Assembly (NCBI RefSeq): GCF_905220565.1
Contig: NC_059404.1
Span: 15,900,472 to 15,964,471 of the forward strand
DNA length: 64,000 bases
Source: Melitaea cinxia
Taxonomy: Eukaryota; Arthropoda; Insecta; Lepidoptera; Nymphalidae
Direction: 5' to 3'
The notes beneath the pieces were generated by a model. That model worked only from the letters and a program-made list of their open reading frames with translations, was not told where the DNA came from and searched no databases. A program made the position numbers and the translations under genes. Position 1 is the stretch's first letter. Each line of letters begins with the position of its first letter. Shown here piece after piece: positions 1-11,567 of the stretch.

Positions 1-1848
1 TATATAATTTTATGTATTAAATTTTACTGGTGCTGCAATATGGTGGGAAAAGTCATAAATAAATTGACGAGTGAGCAAACAAGAGTAAACTGTACTGCGT
101 CAGACTTCTAGTGTTATTAACCAATTAAAATGAATATTACGTTTTATAACTATGAACTGTTATAATTTAGTGCTAAATTTAACAATTTTGTGTTGATAAA
201 TAATAATTATTATTTAATTAATCTTTCGCTATTACGTAATGAAATCAATTCATACCAAATAATTAATTTGATTTATGACTATATTATAATTTTCAATTTC
301 CTAAATACTTAGAAATATTAAATTATATATTATTGTCTGCCATTTATTTCGGTCTTTATCAATTGTTTATTTAAATACGAAACATGTACACATCATGTGA
401 ATGTATGATATTTAATGTAAGATTTTGTAGGAAATATTTCCATACATATAATTGATAATTCAAAGTCAGTCCGACAAAAGCTACAAGTCTCCCTTTTCAA
501 AGTTTTTATTATAATTAATTCAATAACATTTCAACGTATTAATGTGTGCAAACCGCACACATAGGCAACACAATACAGACACTAAGTCACCCTCATTTTT
601 ACAGATTAAAAATATAAAAAGAATAACAAAAAGTTTTCCTTTTAAAAGTTTTTTTTTTCACAATTAATTCAATGATATTTCAACGTATCACTGAATAAAA
701 AGTGAACACATAGAAACAGTACAGACACAACATGTCACCCTCATTTTTACAGATTAAAAATATAACCATTCACTTGATTAAGGATTCTGAGAATGAACCG
801 CGTATGTGTTTATCTGAATTGAGAGAAAACTTCTGTTTACTCTAGGAACTGGAATGATTCGTTAGCGAGACTGAAAATATATGAATTAATTTCTTCATAT
901 GAGGGCTAATGATGGAGGTTGTTTTATCGATAAATATTGTTTTCCAAATATATATTATTTGTTTATTTTAATATTTTAACACAAAGTGATTATTTGATTA
1001 ATCATTTATTACTAAGCACATACCGAAAAAATCATTTATATAATACCTATTGGGTATCTATTAACCCTTAAGTATCGACGTGTTATTTTAGTTACATCGG
1101 TACTGACGTGAGGTCTTGTAGGCCACTATAGCTTAAGTAACGAAATTTTTGTTTCTTATATATTTTTTATATATCTAGTTATTGTAAAAGTAATACAAAA
1201 TATAGAAACTTTTACATTTATTACTAATTATAAACATTTTCATTACAGTCTCTAATTAATTGTTATAAAAGAGCACTTTTATCTAAGTAACTATTATTTA
1301 TCAAGCAAACAATATTTTTTCTTGAATATATTTTTTCCTTAAAGAATAATAAGTATAGAAGCAATTAAATTCAAAATTTAATACATTACCTGATATTCAT
1401 TATTAATTAAAAAATATATTTTTTTTATCAATGAAGTAAAATTAAATAGAATCCGTGTGTACATTTCATATAAACCGTAGGATGTGTTTTAATTAAACTA
1501 GAAATTCTAATGCTACTCTAGCTCATCATATAAAACTACTGAAGCCCGGGAAGTTCATACAACCACAGCTTATATAAACAATTGGTCTTGTGGTCTATCC
1601 TGAAAGTCACTACGCATTTTATGGTTTTATAAAGCTGTGCTTGTATTTATCTTGACTGCTATCCAAGCAAGTATTATTTATATGCAGATTTATGAATTTA
1701 TTCCACTGAATATGTCATATGTCTTTAAAAATTTTTGTTATTTTTATTTTATTTTTATTCAGGAATATATTGTGAATATTTTTTTTATTAATAGTACAAA
1801 TCGTATCATCGCGAAACAATACCAAGAACGTTAAATTTACTAAGAAAA
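1..1848. other. AT-rich stretch without a recognised gene
   Basis: Only short, AT-biased open frames are present and none has a recognisable domain, signal peptide or splice pattern. Two stretches near 470-620 and 610-740 resemble each other (runs around TTTTCAAAGTTTTT, TCAATAACATTTCAACGTAT and CACCCTCATTTTTACAGATTAAAAATATAA), so this part contains a diverged tandem duplication of about 135 bp. Nothing else is supported. Confidence 0.5.
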
Positions 1849-1995
1849 CTAGCTGTGCCCTCCGATTTTACCCGCGTTAATTTAAGGTAAAAACTTACTA
1901 AAATATTATACAGCCCATATTGCATTTGCAGCATTTGTTGGTATGAACTATCCAAAACGAAAATAATTTTAAATTTAGAAAAATCAGTATAGATA
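1849..1995 (-). mobile_element. Helitron-like fragment, 3' end
   Basis: The left edge reads A|CTAGCTGTGCCC, the reverse complement of a GGGCACAGCTAG|T Helitron terminus. A related segment lies at 37133-37292 (shared TATCCAA-ACAAAAATAAT block). The internal part is decayed and the 5' end is not clear. Family placement is from recognition of the terminus only. Confidence 0.4.
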
Positions 1996-2239
1996 TTAGA
2001 GAATGAAATCAACTAATTGATTTATCGATACATTCCCATCTCTATTCCAGTTGTTGCTCGCGAATGGCATTAGTGTTTAATTAAAAGTTGTCTTGCTTAC
2101 CGAAACGTGCGGTTGACGCGCCGACATAAAACAAGCCTTGTATAGCATTCGGCTATAACACGTTATAACTTTTGATTCAGCTAAACTCTTGAGTTTCAAA
2201 TACAATGAACTAGACTTTTTTAATGTTGAAATGTTGATA

Positions 2240-2420
2240 AATAAAAGAGTATGCTTTAGACCACACTACTGAAATAAAACTTACGAAACATAACTCTCTC
2301 TCTTTCTATCTTCACTAAGTTATATCTCCTTCTCAACTTTCCTTTGCCTCACTCGATCACACATTTCGCGACGCTCTCGTCACGCATACACCAGCTTACT
2401 CCCCAAGTCAAGGGTGCGTA
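2240..2420 (+). repeat. Dispersed repeat with CTCTCTTTCTATCTTCACTAAG core
   Basis: This segment runs from a GCTTTAGACCACAC motif to CCAAGTCAAGGGTGCGTA. Related copies are at 22128-22372 (opposite strand, longest), 23225-23340 (partial) and 32350-32520. The copies share the CGCTCTCGTCACGC and CAGCTTAC blocks. No coding capacity. The class (SINE or MITE) is not determined. Confidence 0.55.
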
Positions 2421-2757
2421 AAAAAGTTTTACTATTTCTGGTTAGGTCATACCAGTTTCGGTTGGTTGTGCTTTTATAATACGTACTTATGTGTGTTCGA
2501 ATTGAAGCTTCGAATAAATTTACAACTTCTACTTCGTCTTCAGTTCAGCATTATATGTTTCATTAGTTAATTTGTAAAAAAAAATTTAAGACCTGGGGTC
2601 AGTTTATATTCATTCATATCTGATAATTAAACTTTACATTTGCTGATTAAACTTTATAGTTTAAATTAATTTAGACGAAAAATAAAATATTGCTGTTTAG
2701 TAATTCTAAATTATCTGAGTAAATTATAGATACTTTTAATTTACACAATACCTTTAC

Positions 2758-2933
2758 TAGCCCGTTGGTACAGTCTGTGGTGGCCTCTGGTGGGTGTAAT
2801 ATTTGTGTTTATTTATATATGTATTATTTCTGTGTATATTCATCAAAAACAATATGTAGCTATATTAGTCGGCTGTTACCTATAACACAAGCATTAAGTT
2901 GCTTACTTTAAGAACAGACGATCGTATGTGTAT

Positions 2934-2935
<2 letters not shown>
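2758..2935 (+). repeat. tRNA-derived SINE, internally deleted copy
   Basis: It begins AGCCCGTTGGTACAGTCTG and keeps the SINE body (TATGTATTATTTCTGTGTATATTCATC, split here by the family pattern, then GGCTGTTACCTATAACACAAGC and GCTTACTTTAAGAACAGACGA). The B-box part (GGTTCGATTCCC), present in the copies at 31917-32180 and 45685-45925, is missing. Other copies are at 5443-5545, 23117-23225 and 40540-40680. Confidence 0.6.

Positions 2936-3008
<73 letters not shown>
2936..3008. repeat. (GT)n microsatellite
   Basis: An uninterrupted GT dinucleotide tract of about 36 units. It starts exactly where the preceding SINE would have its GTGTGTGTATTGT tail, so it has probably grown from that tail. It produces spurious Cys-Val reading frames. 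Confidence 0.95.
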
Positions 3009-3011
<3 letters not shown>

Positions 3012-3140
3012 CCCGCCATCGGTCAGCTTTTTAAGTTTCAAGGTGGTAGTGGAACTATGTTATCCCTTAGTCGCCTCTTACGACACCCACGGGAAGAGAG
3101 GAGGTGGCTATATTCTTTACTGCCGTACCCACACAACACA
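3009..3140 (-). mobile_element. LINE-tailed retroposon, 5' half only
   Basis: Matches the head of the retroposon family seen complete at 34832-35153 and 59123-59477: GGGTGTCGTAAGAGGCGAC and the GGCTACGGCAC start, here in reverse orientation. The LINE-like tail half is absent. It abuts the GT tract directly. Confidence 0.6.
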
Positions 3141-3860
3141 GTTTTTATATCAAAACATTAATATCTAAGATAGCAATAAATATTCAATAACTCGTAAACT
3201 TTACAAGCTGAAAAATATAACGGAAACGCGATTAGATTACACAAACGAATAAAAGAAATATTAGGGTCACTGTCCACGAAGTATTTTGTCTTTCCTTTTA
3301 CTTGTGAGTAAGTAAAGATCATCATATCATAAGATTTACGACTATCCCATATTTCTATAAGTTTTTTTTTTATATTATTTTTTATCTAAATCAATGTCTC
3401 GTATCTGTATTGTAATGGTTATAAGGATGGTTTGATTTTAAATCTTGTTCAGCTGACGTTGTCTGTCATATAAATTTGATTAAAGCTGTAAATGGTATTT
3501 TTCTCTTTAAAGTATTCCCAGTCCAATTTTGTGGACTCGATTTTTTGTTAATCATTCTTATAATTACGTCTAAATAAATAAGATAAATAATAATAGATTC
3601 AAAACTTAAATTCTATTTATCATTATCTGAGAATTTAAATTAGAAACGTAAAAAGGATTTAATCTATAACTCAACAAATCTTTTTACAGGGCCACTAATA
3701 TTTTACTTGTAAGTTGTCTGAAAGTAATTAACGTATTAATTCAAAATATCCGAGTAAGTTAGCACTTAATAACTACATTCGACGTTTACTACACTTAACA
3801 GTAACATTAAACATTTCTATAAGTAGAAAAATGAAGTAAAAATAAAGATAATAAAAGTTT

Positions 3861-4266
3861 TTTATTATTTAACTAGGTTGGCAAACAAGCGTACGGTTCA
3901 CCTGATCGTAAGCGATTACCGTAGCTTATAGACGTCCGCAACACCAGAAGCATCACAAACGCGTTGCCGATCCTATCCCCAATTCCCCCAGGAGCTCTGG
4001 TCACCTTACTCACCAACAGGAACACAACACTGCTTAAGAGCAGTATTAGTTAGTTGTGATCTTCTGTAAGGTCGAGGTACTACACCAGTCGGGCTGCTCC
4101 ATATTTTGAGCAGATAATTTGAGCAACCTTACTCACCGACAGGAACACAACACTGCTTGAAAGCAGTATTATTTAGTTGTGATCTTCTGTAAGGTCGAGG
4201 TACTACACCAGTCGGGCTGCTCTATATTTTGAGCAGGTAATTTCCTGCTGTGCCCTACCTCAGTTA
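3861..4266 (-). repeat. Abundant dispersed repeat (family M), with internal duplication
   Basis: Family M is defined here by CAGTCGGGCTGCTCC, AGCTGTGATCTTCTGTAAGG, GGCAACGCG, GTCTATAAGCTACGG and GGTGAGCCGTACGC. This copy is on the minus strand and carries a tandem duplication of about 125 bp (about 4000-4127 and 4128-4243), which makes it longer than the usual 280-290 bp. Other copies are annotated separately. Confidence 0.7.
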
Positions 4267-5442
4267 AAGTTAAGCTTTCAAAACATACATACAATAGGTG
4301 TGAGACTTGCTGGTCACGAGACCTTACGTATCATAATAAAATAGCACCAAATTAACATTCTAGCCGCGTATAATTTCGCCTTTCGGCATTATTTTCTCGT
4401 TCGACGAAATTGCGAATCGGCGACGTCGCAAAACGAATTAGCTGAGAAATTTTAAAAGGATCAATGCCTAATAATCCAATATCGAATGAATCGCCCGTAA
4501 ATTCGTAACGGACGTGACTTGCATTAGAATAAGTTTTCTTGAGAAGTCTAGAAGAGCGAGCTCTTGAGGCGTACGTATTTGGAACAGAGGGTTGCGGGCT
4601 GCGTACTTTGTACGCTTCACGGAACTTTTATTGCTCCTGAAAATGGTATGTTCCAGAAATTTAGTCATACCACCAACAATACAACTGCAATCGAATAATT
4701 TTACTTTCGTTAAAAAATAAAGGAACTAATATATTAGTATTTACTCTTGTTTGAAGTAAGCGGTCGCTATTTAGAAATCATGGACGTTCTCGTTTTTATT
4801 CAGTTCAATGATTTGGTGTATTCGACAAACAAGCTCTAACAAAAAGGTTTGTAGATTTGACGAAACAAATCAATTACAAATCACTAGCAAATAATTTTGT
4901 ACATACGTTTTCCAAGAAATTACATTTTCGAACTAAGTCATTTCTGTATCTTTCTTGTCTGCGAACGAATCCATAAAACGTTACTTAACTTTGTCTCGGC
5001 TGATAAACTAACATGTGAGAATCGTGCCACGAATCAAAAACTTCTTTTGTTTTGGATTTTTTTTTCGGATAAGTAACGAACAATTGATCAAATTCGGCCT
5101 AAAAAAGGCCGAAAATGTATCAAACGTTTCTCTGTTACGTATTTCTTGCAAAATAAGGCGTATTTACAACACATAATAATAGCCTAAACATTTTAAATAA
5201 ACAAGCAGATTTTTATCATAAATTGTCGCAGTCACAGGAACTGGCCGTTAAATTAGTATTTACGCATTCGATCTTTGCTCACGACAAAAATTGAATAGGC
5301 AGATAGGATATAGGAAACTTGTATAACTATACAGAATGTTTTCATTATCTGGGCGTATTAGTGCCGTGTGTGTTTCTGTCATAAGAATACTAACCTACAC
5401 AGGTCTACATAGTCTGCTTTATTTCCTGTATTTTATGATTGA
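4267..5442. other. Unassigned sequence
   Basis: No repeat copy or credible gene is seen. A minus-strand open frame at 4468-4668 has no domain, and its codons are no different from the surroundings. The part 4350-4640 is less AT-rich than its neighbours, without an explanation I can support. Confidence 0.4.
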
Positions 5443-5545
5443 TTAGCCCGTTGACGCAGTTAGCAGTGTTTTCTGCTCCGGGGATTAGGGGTTCGATTCC
5501 CGCCTCGAGTCTAGATGTGATATATTTATTTATTTATATATAAGT
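5443..5545 (+). repeat. tRNA-derived SINE copy
   Basis: The tRNA-like head reads GCCCGTTGACGCAGTTAGCAG with a B-box GGGTTCGATTCCCGCCTCGAG, here split by GATTAGG, and continues into the TATTTATTTATATATAAG body. Same family as 31917-32180. It is followed at once by a second, different SINE in reverse orientation. Confidence 0.65.
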
Positions 5546-5569
5546 ATTATTTCTATGTATGCGCTACAC

Positions 5570-5905
5570 GCTTCAGCTTGTAATAACCACTACTCGGCAT
5601 AGCCCTCTTTCTCCATGTAGGAGAAGGATAAGAGCTTAATCCACCACGCTGCTTTAATGCGAGTTGGCGGATATATTCCCTACTATGAGTAACAATCGCT
5701 ATCAGGTGTTCATGATAACAAACGGGACCGACGGCTTAACGTGCTCTCCGGGGCACGGTAGGGAGGCTTACAAGGACGAACAACCAGACCGGGAATAAAT
5801 ATTTGTATAAACATAAATATCCACTCCGAACGGGAATCAAACCCGTGACCGTCGGTGTTTAGGCACCGTCGACATGGCAAACGAACTATTACACCAGAGC
5901 GGTTC
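5570..5905 (-). repeat. tRNA-headed SINE, near full length
   Basis: Read on the minus strand it starts with a tRNA-like head (GAACCGCTCTGGTGTAATAG with B-box CGGGTTTGATTCCCG, about 5817-5905). It continues through CGTGCCCCGGAGAGCACGTT, CCTGATAGCG and GTGGTGGATTAAGCTC to CCTACATGGAGAAAGAGGGC. Copies of the body alone recur at 10978-11188, 13742-13865, 21673-21770, 24447-24630, 33022-33305 and 45955-46070. A second headed copy is at 60822-61072. Confidence 0.7.
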
Positions 5906-6528
5906 TCAAAAAAACAACTTTATTTATATATAATATTATAATAATTATATATATAATAATTAATTAATATTTTATTATAATTATTATATAATTAATTAAT
6001 TTAATATTATAATAATGATATATAAATAAAAACAATTTTATTTTTATATATTTATTATATAATAATTTCCCAATTTATTTTTGTATTAAATTGTTAGTGC
6101 AAGAGTCCACGAGGAATGTTTGTTGCAGTAAAATTACAATGAAATTAATTTCTAAATAAAGATAACAAAACAATAAATAAAATCAATGCATACCAAAACA
6201 TAAATGTCAAACACGTATTTTTCTACCATCATTAAAAACATCCTTGTTCTTGTAAATATTATTAAAAATTAATTTTGTATCATGTTTGTTTGTTGTAACG
6301 TATCAAATGATTCTGAAAGTAAATATAACTAAGAAACTTTTAAGCCCGATTACTTACTGTTTAATTTTATGACTAAGAAAGATAATGGGAACATAATATC
6401 GGTCCCATAATGGGTACATGAATTAGGTCTCAGAAAAAAATATAGTTGTTATGTCTTAATTATGCCGGATGTCGAGTTGCATCGCAGGTATTATGACATT
6501 GGAATACCAGTATTAATATACATATACA
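5906..6528. other. AT-rich spacer upstream of protease gene A
   Basis: 5930-6065 is almost pure A/T with imperfect inverted repeats built from ATTAATTAAT and TATTATAATAAT blocks. The rest is single-copy as far as this window shows and has no gene. Confidence 0.5.
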
Positions 6529-6560
6529 TATATAACACATATTTAACAGTCAAATGCAGT
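6529..6560 (+). promoter_or_regulatory. Putative core promoter of protease gene A
   Basis: A TATATAA box at 6529-6535 is followed 29 nt later by an initiator-like GCAGTATT with the A at 6558. That would give a 5' UTR of about 55 nt before the ATG at 6613. The spacing is standard for insect TATA/Inr promoters. Genes B and C have a TATA box at the same kind of distance. Confidence 0.4.
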
Positions 6561-6612
6561 ATTACATAAAGGTTGTTTTCATTGTCACGCTAATGCAGTG
6601 ACTGCTCTTATA

Positions 6613-8850
6613 ATGTTTTTGGGATTGTTTTTAATTTCGTTCTTAACGAAACGAACAGCGTGTGAGTACTTTTTAATTTATTTTTTTCATTAATTTTGTT
6701 TAGTATCATTAGCATGATTAGAAAATTTTCGCTGCTGAATATTATAGAATAATAATCGATGGTAATGAAGTCTTTGATGTCGTAATAAAAGTAATGTTTA
6801 CAGAAAAAAACAACGGCTAAATGGTTTCAAATACAAAGTTTTTTTTGTTTTCTAACTTTGTAAAACTTATAAAAATTAAGAAACACAAGGATTTTTATAG
6901 CACTAGGGCCAGATTGTTCACCCATACCGTAGCCTATATCCATAGGACCAATACAAACTAGCACAAGCAAGTTGCCGACCATATTCCGACTAGTGGGTAC
7001 TGACGACAAAACAGAATTTTTTTTTGTCTCCCTATCTGTCCTTATCTTGGCATCACACTGATACTACTACTAAATAAAATTGAAAAAAAAATACTCTCTG
7101 CTGAAAGTACTCTTCGTCACAAAATACGGTGTAGGTTTCGCTTACATGAATGTCTGGCGCGAACTTAGGGAGGCCTATGTCCAGCAATTTACTGGAATGG
7201 GCTGAACTGACAGACTGACTAACTGACAGAATTGCGTTTACAAATATGGTATTGACATATATAATTTTTATATATCATTCCAGCCTATTGCAGTCCGCTG
7301 CTGGACATAAGCCTCCACAAGTTCGCGCCAAAAATGCGTGAACTCATGTGTTGTCCATAGTCACCACGCTGGGCAGGCGGATTGGTGACCGCAGGACTGG
7401 CTTTGTCACGCCTAAAACGCTAATTCATAATAATTAAATTTTTATATAATATAATATATAATACACATGAGTTCACGTTACACGTCCAGCAGTGGACTGT
7501 ATAGGCTGTTATGGTGATGATAATGAAATATATAATAATTGATATATATTTTTAATAGCATACGATATCGAATCACGTATTTATTATGGAGAAAATGTGA
7601 CAATAGAGCAATATCCTTTTTTCGCCGGTATCCAAACTAATGACAACGCGTCAAATACATTTCAAGTCTGCGGTGCTGCAATTATTTCTGAAACGTGGAT
7701 ATTGACCGCTGCCCACTGCCTCGTTGATATCAAGTAAGAACGCTTACTGCTTACTAACAGAGCAAACTTTGATATGTTTATTACATCTAAATTGATTAAT
7801 TTCTAACTCATTTGCTATCAAAATTCTGAGGTTTAATTCAACTTATTAGGGCAAATTATTTTTTTGCACATTTTTTTAAATAGTTTCATCTGCTTTCTTT
7901 CTTTCATCTTTTGTTCATCTTTTACTTCGTTTTCACGATTTCTCTTACGTTTCATCTTTTACTTCTATTAAATCGCACAATATTTTTGAAATAGGTACAA
8001 AAGACAAATTGATGAAGAAAGTATTTCGTATGTTGTTTCATTTTCAGCGACAGAGAAATCTATGGGAACTTTATACATAGATTGTTCAACTCCTAACTGC
8101 CTTCCTTAAAATGGTGGGCTCTGAAGAAGTTACAGATTATGTTCCACGTGAAAAAAAATCGTAGCCCCTTAATTATTTTTTTTATTTTGTCTTAATATAC
8201 GAAATACTCTGACAACGTACTTTTGTATAGCCATCTAATAGTATCTTTTCTAGTTAGGGGTCAAACACCTTATTTTATACTCAAGAAAAAAATCGCCCTG
8301 AAATATTGCTTATCCTAAAATATATTTAACTTAACTATACTTTCAGTCCAAAAAATATTGACCCAAGCTCATTTGTTGACGTCTACGTCGGTGGAGCGAC
8401 TTTCGCTGACAGTATGAAGTTTCGATACAAAAGATTTATAAAACACGAAGGGTATCACTTAGACAAAAACGCAATTGTCCATGACGTCGCTGTTATTGAA
8501 CTCAAAACTCCACTGAAGTTCTCGAAAAAAATTCAACCTATCAAACTACCCACGGAACCAGTGACGAACTCTAAATGGGTATTCGTGGCTAGAGGAAGTA
8601 CTGAGGTGATACATACATATTTAATATTCTTATTTGAAAATCTAACAGTTCAGAGTTTGTTTCAATAAAATTTTGCAATATTAATAGTAATAATAATACT
8701 CTTTATTGTACACCATTAAAGGAAACAACAAAAAAAAACATAAAATGAAAGATGTAGAAAGGCGGTCTTATCGCTGAAAGAGCGATCTCTTCCAGACAAC
8801 CTTTGGGTATAGGACACGAAATAGAAACTGCAGTTAGGAAGTAAACAAAT

Positions 8851-8907
<57 letters not shown>

Positions 8908-10391
8908 AGAATTGCTCGTTTAATAGTATTAGATTGATAAATGTTGGTAATTTCTTCATACTAATGAAGAAGATAGTAGACCGGTAGTCTTCAGGTCATC
9001 TTTAACTTTATTACATAAAATTTTCATCCACGCGACAACCTACATTCGTTTAAATTTTTAATCGGTACAAAATTAAGAGAGTAATTTAGAACTTTTTCAT
9101 ATTTACAATAACAATAGTAAATTAGCTCGCGTTAGTTACATTTTTAACTAGAAGCAAATACTGTATATGTTTTTTTAATTCGACTGTATTTTGATGAACC
9201 TTACTATGTACCCATTTTGATGAACCTTACTATGTTACAGGATGCATACGTAGCAGTTAATTTGCAGAAGGTTGATCTCATTAGATATCCAATAGATCAG
9301 TGCTACATACCATTATCGACACGAACTTTGCTGGACAAAGATCTTTTTAAGAAAATAACCATCTGCGCAACTAGAGAAGGGGACAGGGCTAGTATTTGTG
9401 CAGTAAGTTTATTTAAAATTCTAATGAGGAAGGTCTCACTATCTCCTGGGGCAATACGTCAATCTAACAGAAGTTCACGGCTATTAATAATATTTCTTAG
9501 TAGTATATGGGGTTAGGTCAGGTCAGCAAAGCGGTTGCAATATTCCTGTTGTTACAAGAGTCCATAGGTTTTTTTTAAATAAGTTGAGACTCTGTAAGGT
9601 TATATTTCGAAATGGATGATGAGGAGACAATATAGTGAATGAGTCTATGTAATACGCTCCGGCCAGTTATAGAAGAATTGGTTATTGTAAAAGTAGTGGT
9701 CAATTTATTAGTTAAGACGAATATTAATTGGTAGCCCCAATGGAGACTTTTATGGAGCGCTGCATGGATACAGGGGGTAGAACTTGCGATTGGATACAAT
9801 TGTTTATCCCCTGCGATCCATGCAGAGAATCCATAGGTTAGGGTACCCGCTTACCATCAAGCCATTAAACTTGAGCGTATAGTGTGTATCACGATTCAGA
9901 ATTTAACATCCCACTGCTGGGCATAGGCACCAACACACTGCCCCTCTACGGGTTGGCGGATGTATTTCTTAGTTTTCCTTAGTTTTTGTTTAGTAAAACT
10001 ATTAGCAAGTACATCGTTCCATAGCTTAATTGGCTAGAGCACCGACATGGTCAGTCGGAGATGCAGGTTCGATCCCCGCTGGAACGATCGATTTTTGATA
10101 TGATATTAAAAAATGTTTAGTAAAACTTCCCTTAAAAATAGTATTAAAGCAAAAAGGTACGGTTAATCGTAAATGCCATCAAGCTGGCTTAGAGATGTTT
10201 TTGATAAATTGATAAAATACTTGTTTCTGTTTCAGGGTGATTCGGGAAGTCCTCTAATAAGTGGCAAAACTATAGTAGGCATTGCTTCATACATGAAAAA
10301 TGAACCGTGCTATGAAGCTCGTATAGGGTACTACGTGAACGTGTCCTACTATGTCCCTTGGATTAAAAATGTTACTGGTCTTTATTTTTAA
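6613..10391 (+). CDS. Secreted chymotrypsin-fold serine protease (gene A)
   Basis: Five exons by GT-AG junctions: 6613-6661, 7559-7733, 8347-8605, 9241-9402 and 10236-10391, giving 266 aa with no stop. Residues 1-16 form a hydrophobic signal peptide. A short propeptide ends at R23|IYYG, the expected trypsin-type activation cut. The triad is H69 (LTAAHC), D121 (HDVAV) and S218 (GDSGSP). Six cysteines fit the 42-58, 168-182 and 191-220 pairs. S1 pocket, by ungapped reading: Ser189, Ile190, Met216, Gly226. This excludes a trypsin-like Lys/Arg preference and suggests a chymotrypsin- or elastase-like, possibly narrow, pocket. Intron phases are 1, 2, 0, 0, as in genes B and C. Length is normal for a single-domain S1 protease; no CLIP domain or C-terminal extension. 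Introns hold repeats, including a tRNA-like retroposon. Family call is firm; substrate is inference. Confidence 0.9.
7282..7520 (-). mobile_element. LINE-tailed retroposon fragments in gene A intron 1
   Basis: 7282-7425 carries the tail half (CAGTCCGCTGCTGGACATAA, GTGAACTCATGTGTTGTCC, CGGATTGGTGACCGCAGGAC). Shorter pieces of the same tail in the opposite orientation flank it at 7163-7200 and 7455-7520. The trio could fold as an inverted repeat in the pre-mRNA. Confidence 0.55.
8680..8906. repeat. Dispersed repeat plus (AT)n tract in gene A intron 3
   Basis: 8690-8840 (ACTCTTTATTGTACACC, GGCGGTCTTATCGCTGAAAG, GAGCGATCTCTTCCAGACAA) resembles a lepidopteran repeat I recognise from memory, probably a LINE 3' end in reverse. 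8851-8906 is a pure AT dinucleotide tract. No second copy lies in this window, so the first part rests on recognition only. Confidence 0.4.
9187..9238 (+). repeat. Short tandem duplication at the exon 4 acceptor of gene A
   Basis: ATTTTGATGAACCTTACTATG occurs twice, 26 bp apart, ending 2-4 bases before the AG at 9239-9240. Only the second copy leads into a usable TTACAG acceptor; the first reads into TACCC. Confidence 0.7.
10001..10113 (+). mobile_element. tRNA-Thr-like minimal retroposon with 14-bp target duplication
   Basis: The segment is flanked by identical TGTTTAGTAAAACT (9987-10000 and 10114-10127), a target-site duplication of LINE-type retroposition. It is little more than a tRNA-like unit (about 10014-10086) and an A-rich tail. 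The unit has a 7-bp acceptor stem CGTTCCA/TGGAACG, a D arm, an anticodon stem CCGAC/GTCGG with loop ATGGTCA (anticodon GGT, Thr) and a T arm around GGTTCGATCCC. A second copy lies at 48720-48900. Position 37 is C and the T stem has a mismatch, so it is not a working tRNA gene. Lies in gene A intron 4. Confidence 0.75.
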
Positions 10392-10794
10392 ATAATATTT
10401 CTTCAATTTTCATATTACATACTGCATATATAATCCAATGATCAACACGTTGGCGCTATTTGTTTGACCTTGGCATTCGAAGTCCAGGCGTGTTATGTAT
10501 TAATTTATTTATTGTTAGTTATTCAATAATTAAACATCAAACGTGTATAAAGCATTAAATTGCTAACCATAGAATGCAGGAATTTTCAAAAATATACCTA
10601 TTAAAAAAAAACTTTCCCTTTTTTCATTTTCCCAAAAATAATTATTGTTTTTTTTTGTATATTGTTGTTTCTCTTATGTCTCTTCAATATGCTGCAGTAT
10701 ATTGAACTCAATGTCATAAAAATATACAAATATTTTTATATGAAATGTAAAGATTAGACTCCATTACCTTTTAATCTTCTTTTTTCATTTTAAA

Positions 10795-10800
10795 AATAAA
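10795..10800 (+). terminator. Possible poly(A) signal of gene A
   Basis: This is the first AATAAA after the stop codon at 10389-10391, about 400 nt away. A weaker ATTAAA lies at 10529-10534. Genes B and (ancestrally) C have signals only about 40-70 nt after the stop, so gene A may use a non-canonical site instead. Confidence 0.25.
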
Positions 10801-10977
10801 TATACAAATTACCTCCATTGTGTATAGTGTGTGCTTCAATAACATACTGTATTCACTAAGGACCAATCGAAATTTCAATTTCGGCCAATAATCACACCGC
10901 TAGCTCAGGTCTTAATAAATAAATGTCTTAAGAATATTGTAAACGCAAACTCTGTGAAATCAAAAGGAATGTTGTTT

Positions 10978-11188
10978 GTTGTCTCCCCACCGTGCCTCGG
11001 AGAGCACGTTAAGCCGTCGGTTCCGGTTGTTATCATGTACACCTGATAGCGATCGTTACTCATAGTAGGGAATATATCCGCCAACCCGCATTAGAGTAGC
11101 GTGGTGGATTAAGCTCTGATCCTTCTCCTATATGGGGAAAGAGGCCTATGCCCAGTAGTGGGATATAACAGGCTGAAGCAGTTGTTTG
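10978..11188 (+). repeat. SINE body copy (same family as 5570-5905)
   Basis: Contains CGTGCCTCGGAGAGCACGTT, GTACACCTGATAGCGATCGT, GCGTGGTGGATTAAGCTC and GGGGAAAGAGGCCTATGCCC, without the tRNA-like head. Confidence 0.7.
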
Positions 11189-11314
11189 TTGTAAGCATGT
11201 GCAAATTAACTCTTAATATAAACTAGATTTCAGTGCATTTTTATCTCTCCACGTGAGTTTAACATCACATACAGCATCCGAAGCATGTTTGATTCCTAAT
11301 CCTGAAAAAAATTA

Positions 11315-11523
11315 TCTATACTAATATTATAAAGAGGTAAAGTTTCTAACTTTGTTTGTTTGTAGGGGGTAATCTTCGCAAATACTGATCCGATCATGAA
11401 AATTCTTTCATTAACAGAAAGCTACACTATTTAGGAGTGATATAAGCTATATTTTATTGTTATTGAACAAAAAATTCAGCGAAAAATAATAGTATATGTA
11501 AATCAAGTCCGATTAATGCGAGC

Positions 11524-11567
<44 letters not shown>

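Noticed and set aside
1637..1834. Hydrophobic 65-aa frame
   Set aside because: Composition follows the AT-rich background; no promoter, splice site or relation to a family.
2899..3168. Open frames with Cys-Val repeats
   Set aside because: They are translations of the GT dinucleotide tract and an adjoining retroposon fragment.
10014..10086. Functional tRNA-Thr gene
   Set aside because: It sits inside a unit with a 14-bp target duplication and an A-rich tail, has a second copy with the same flanks, a T-stem mismatch and C at position 37.
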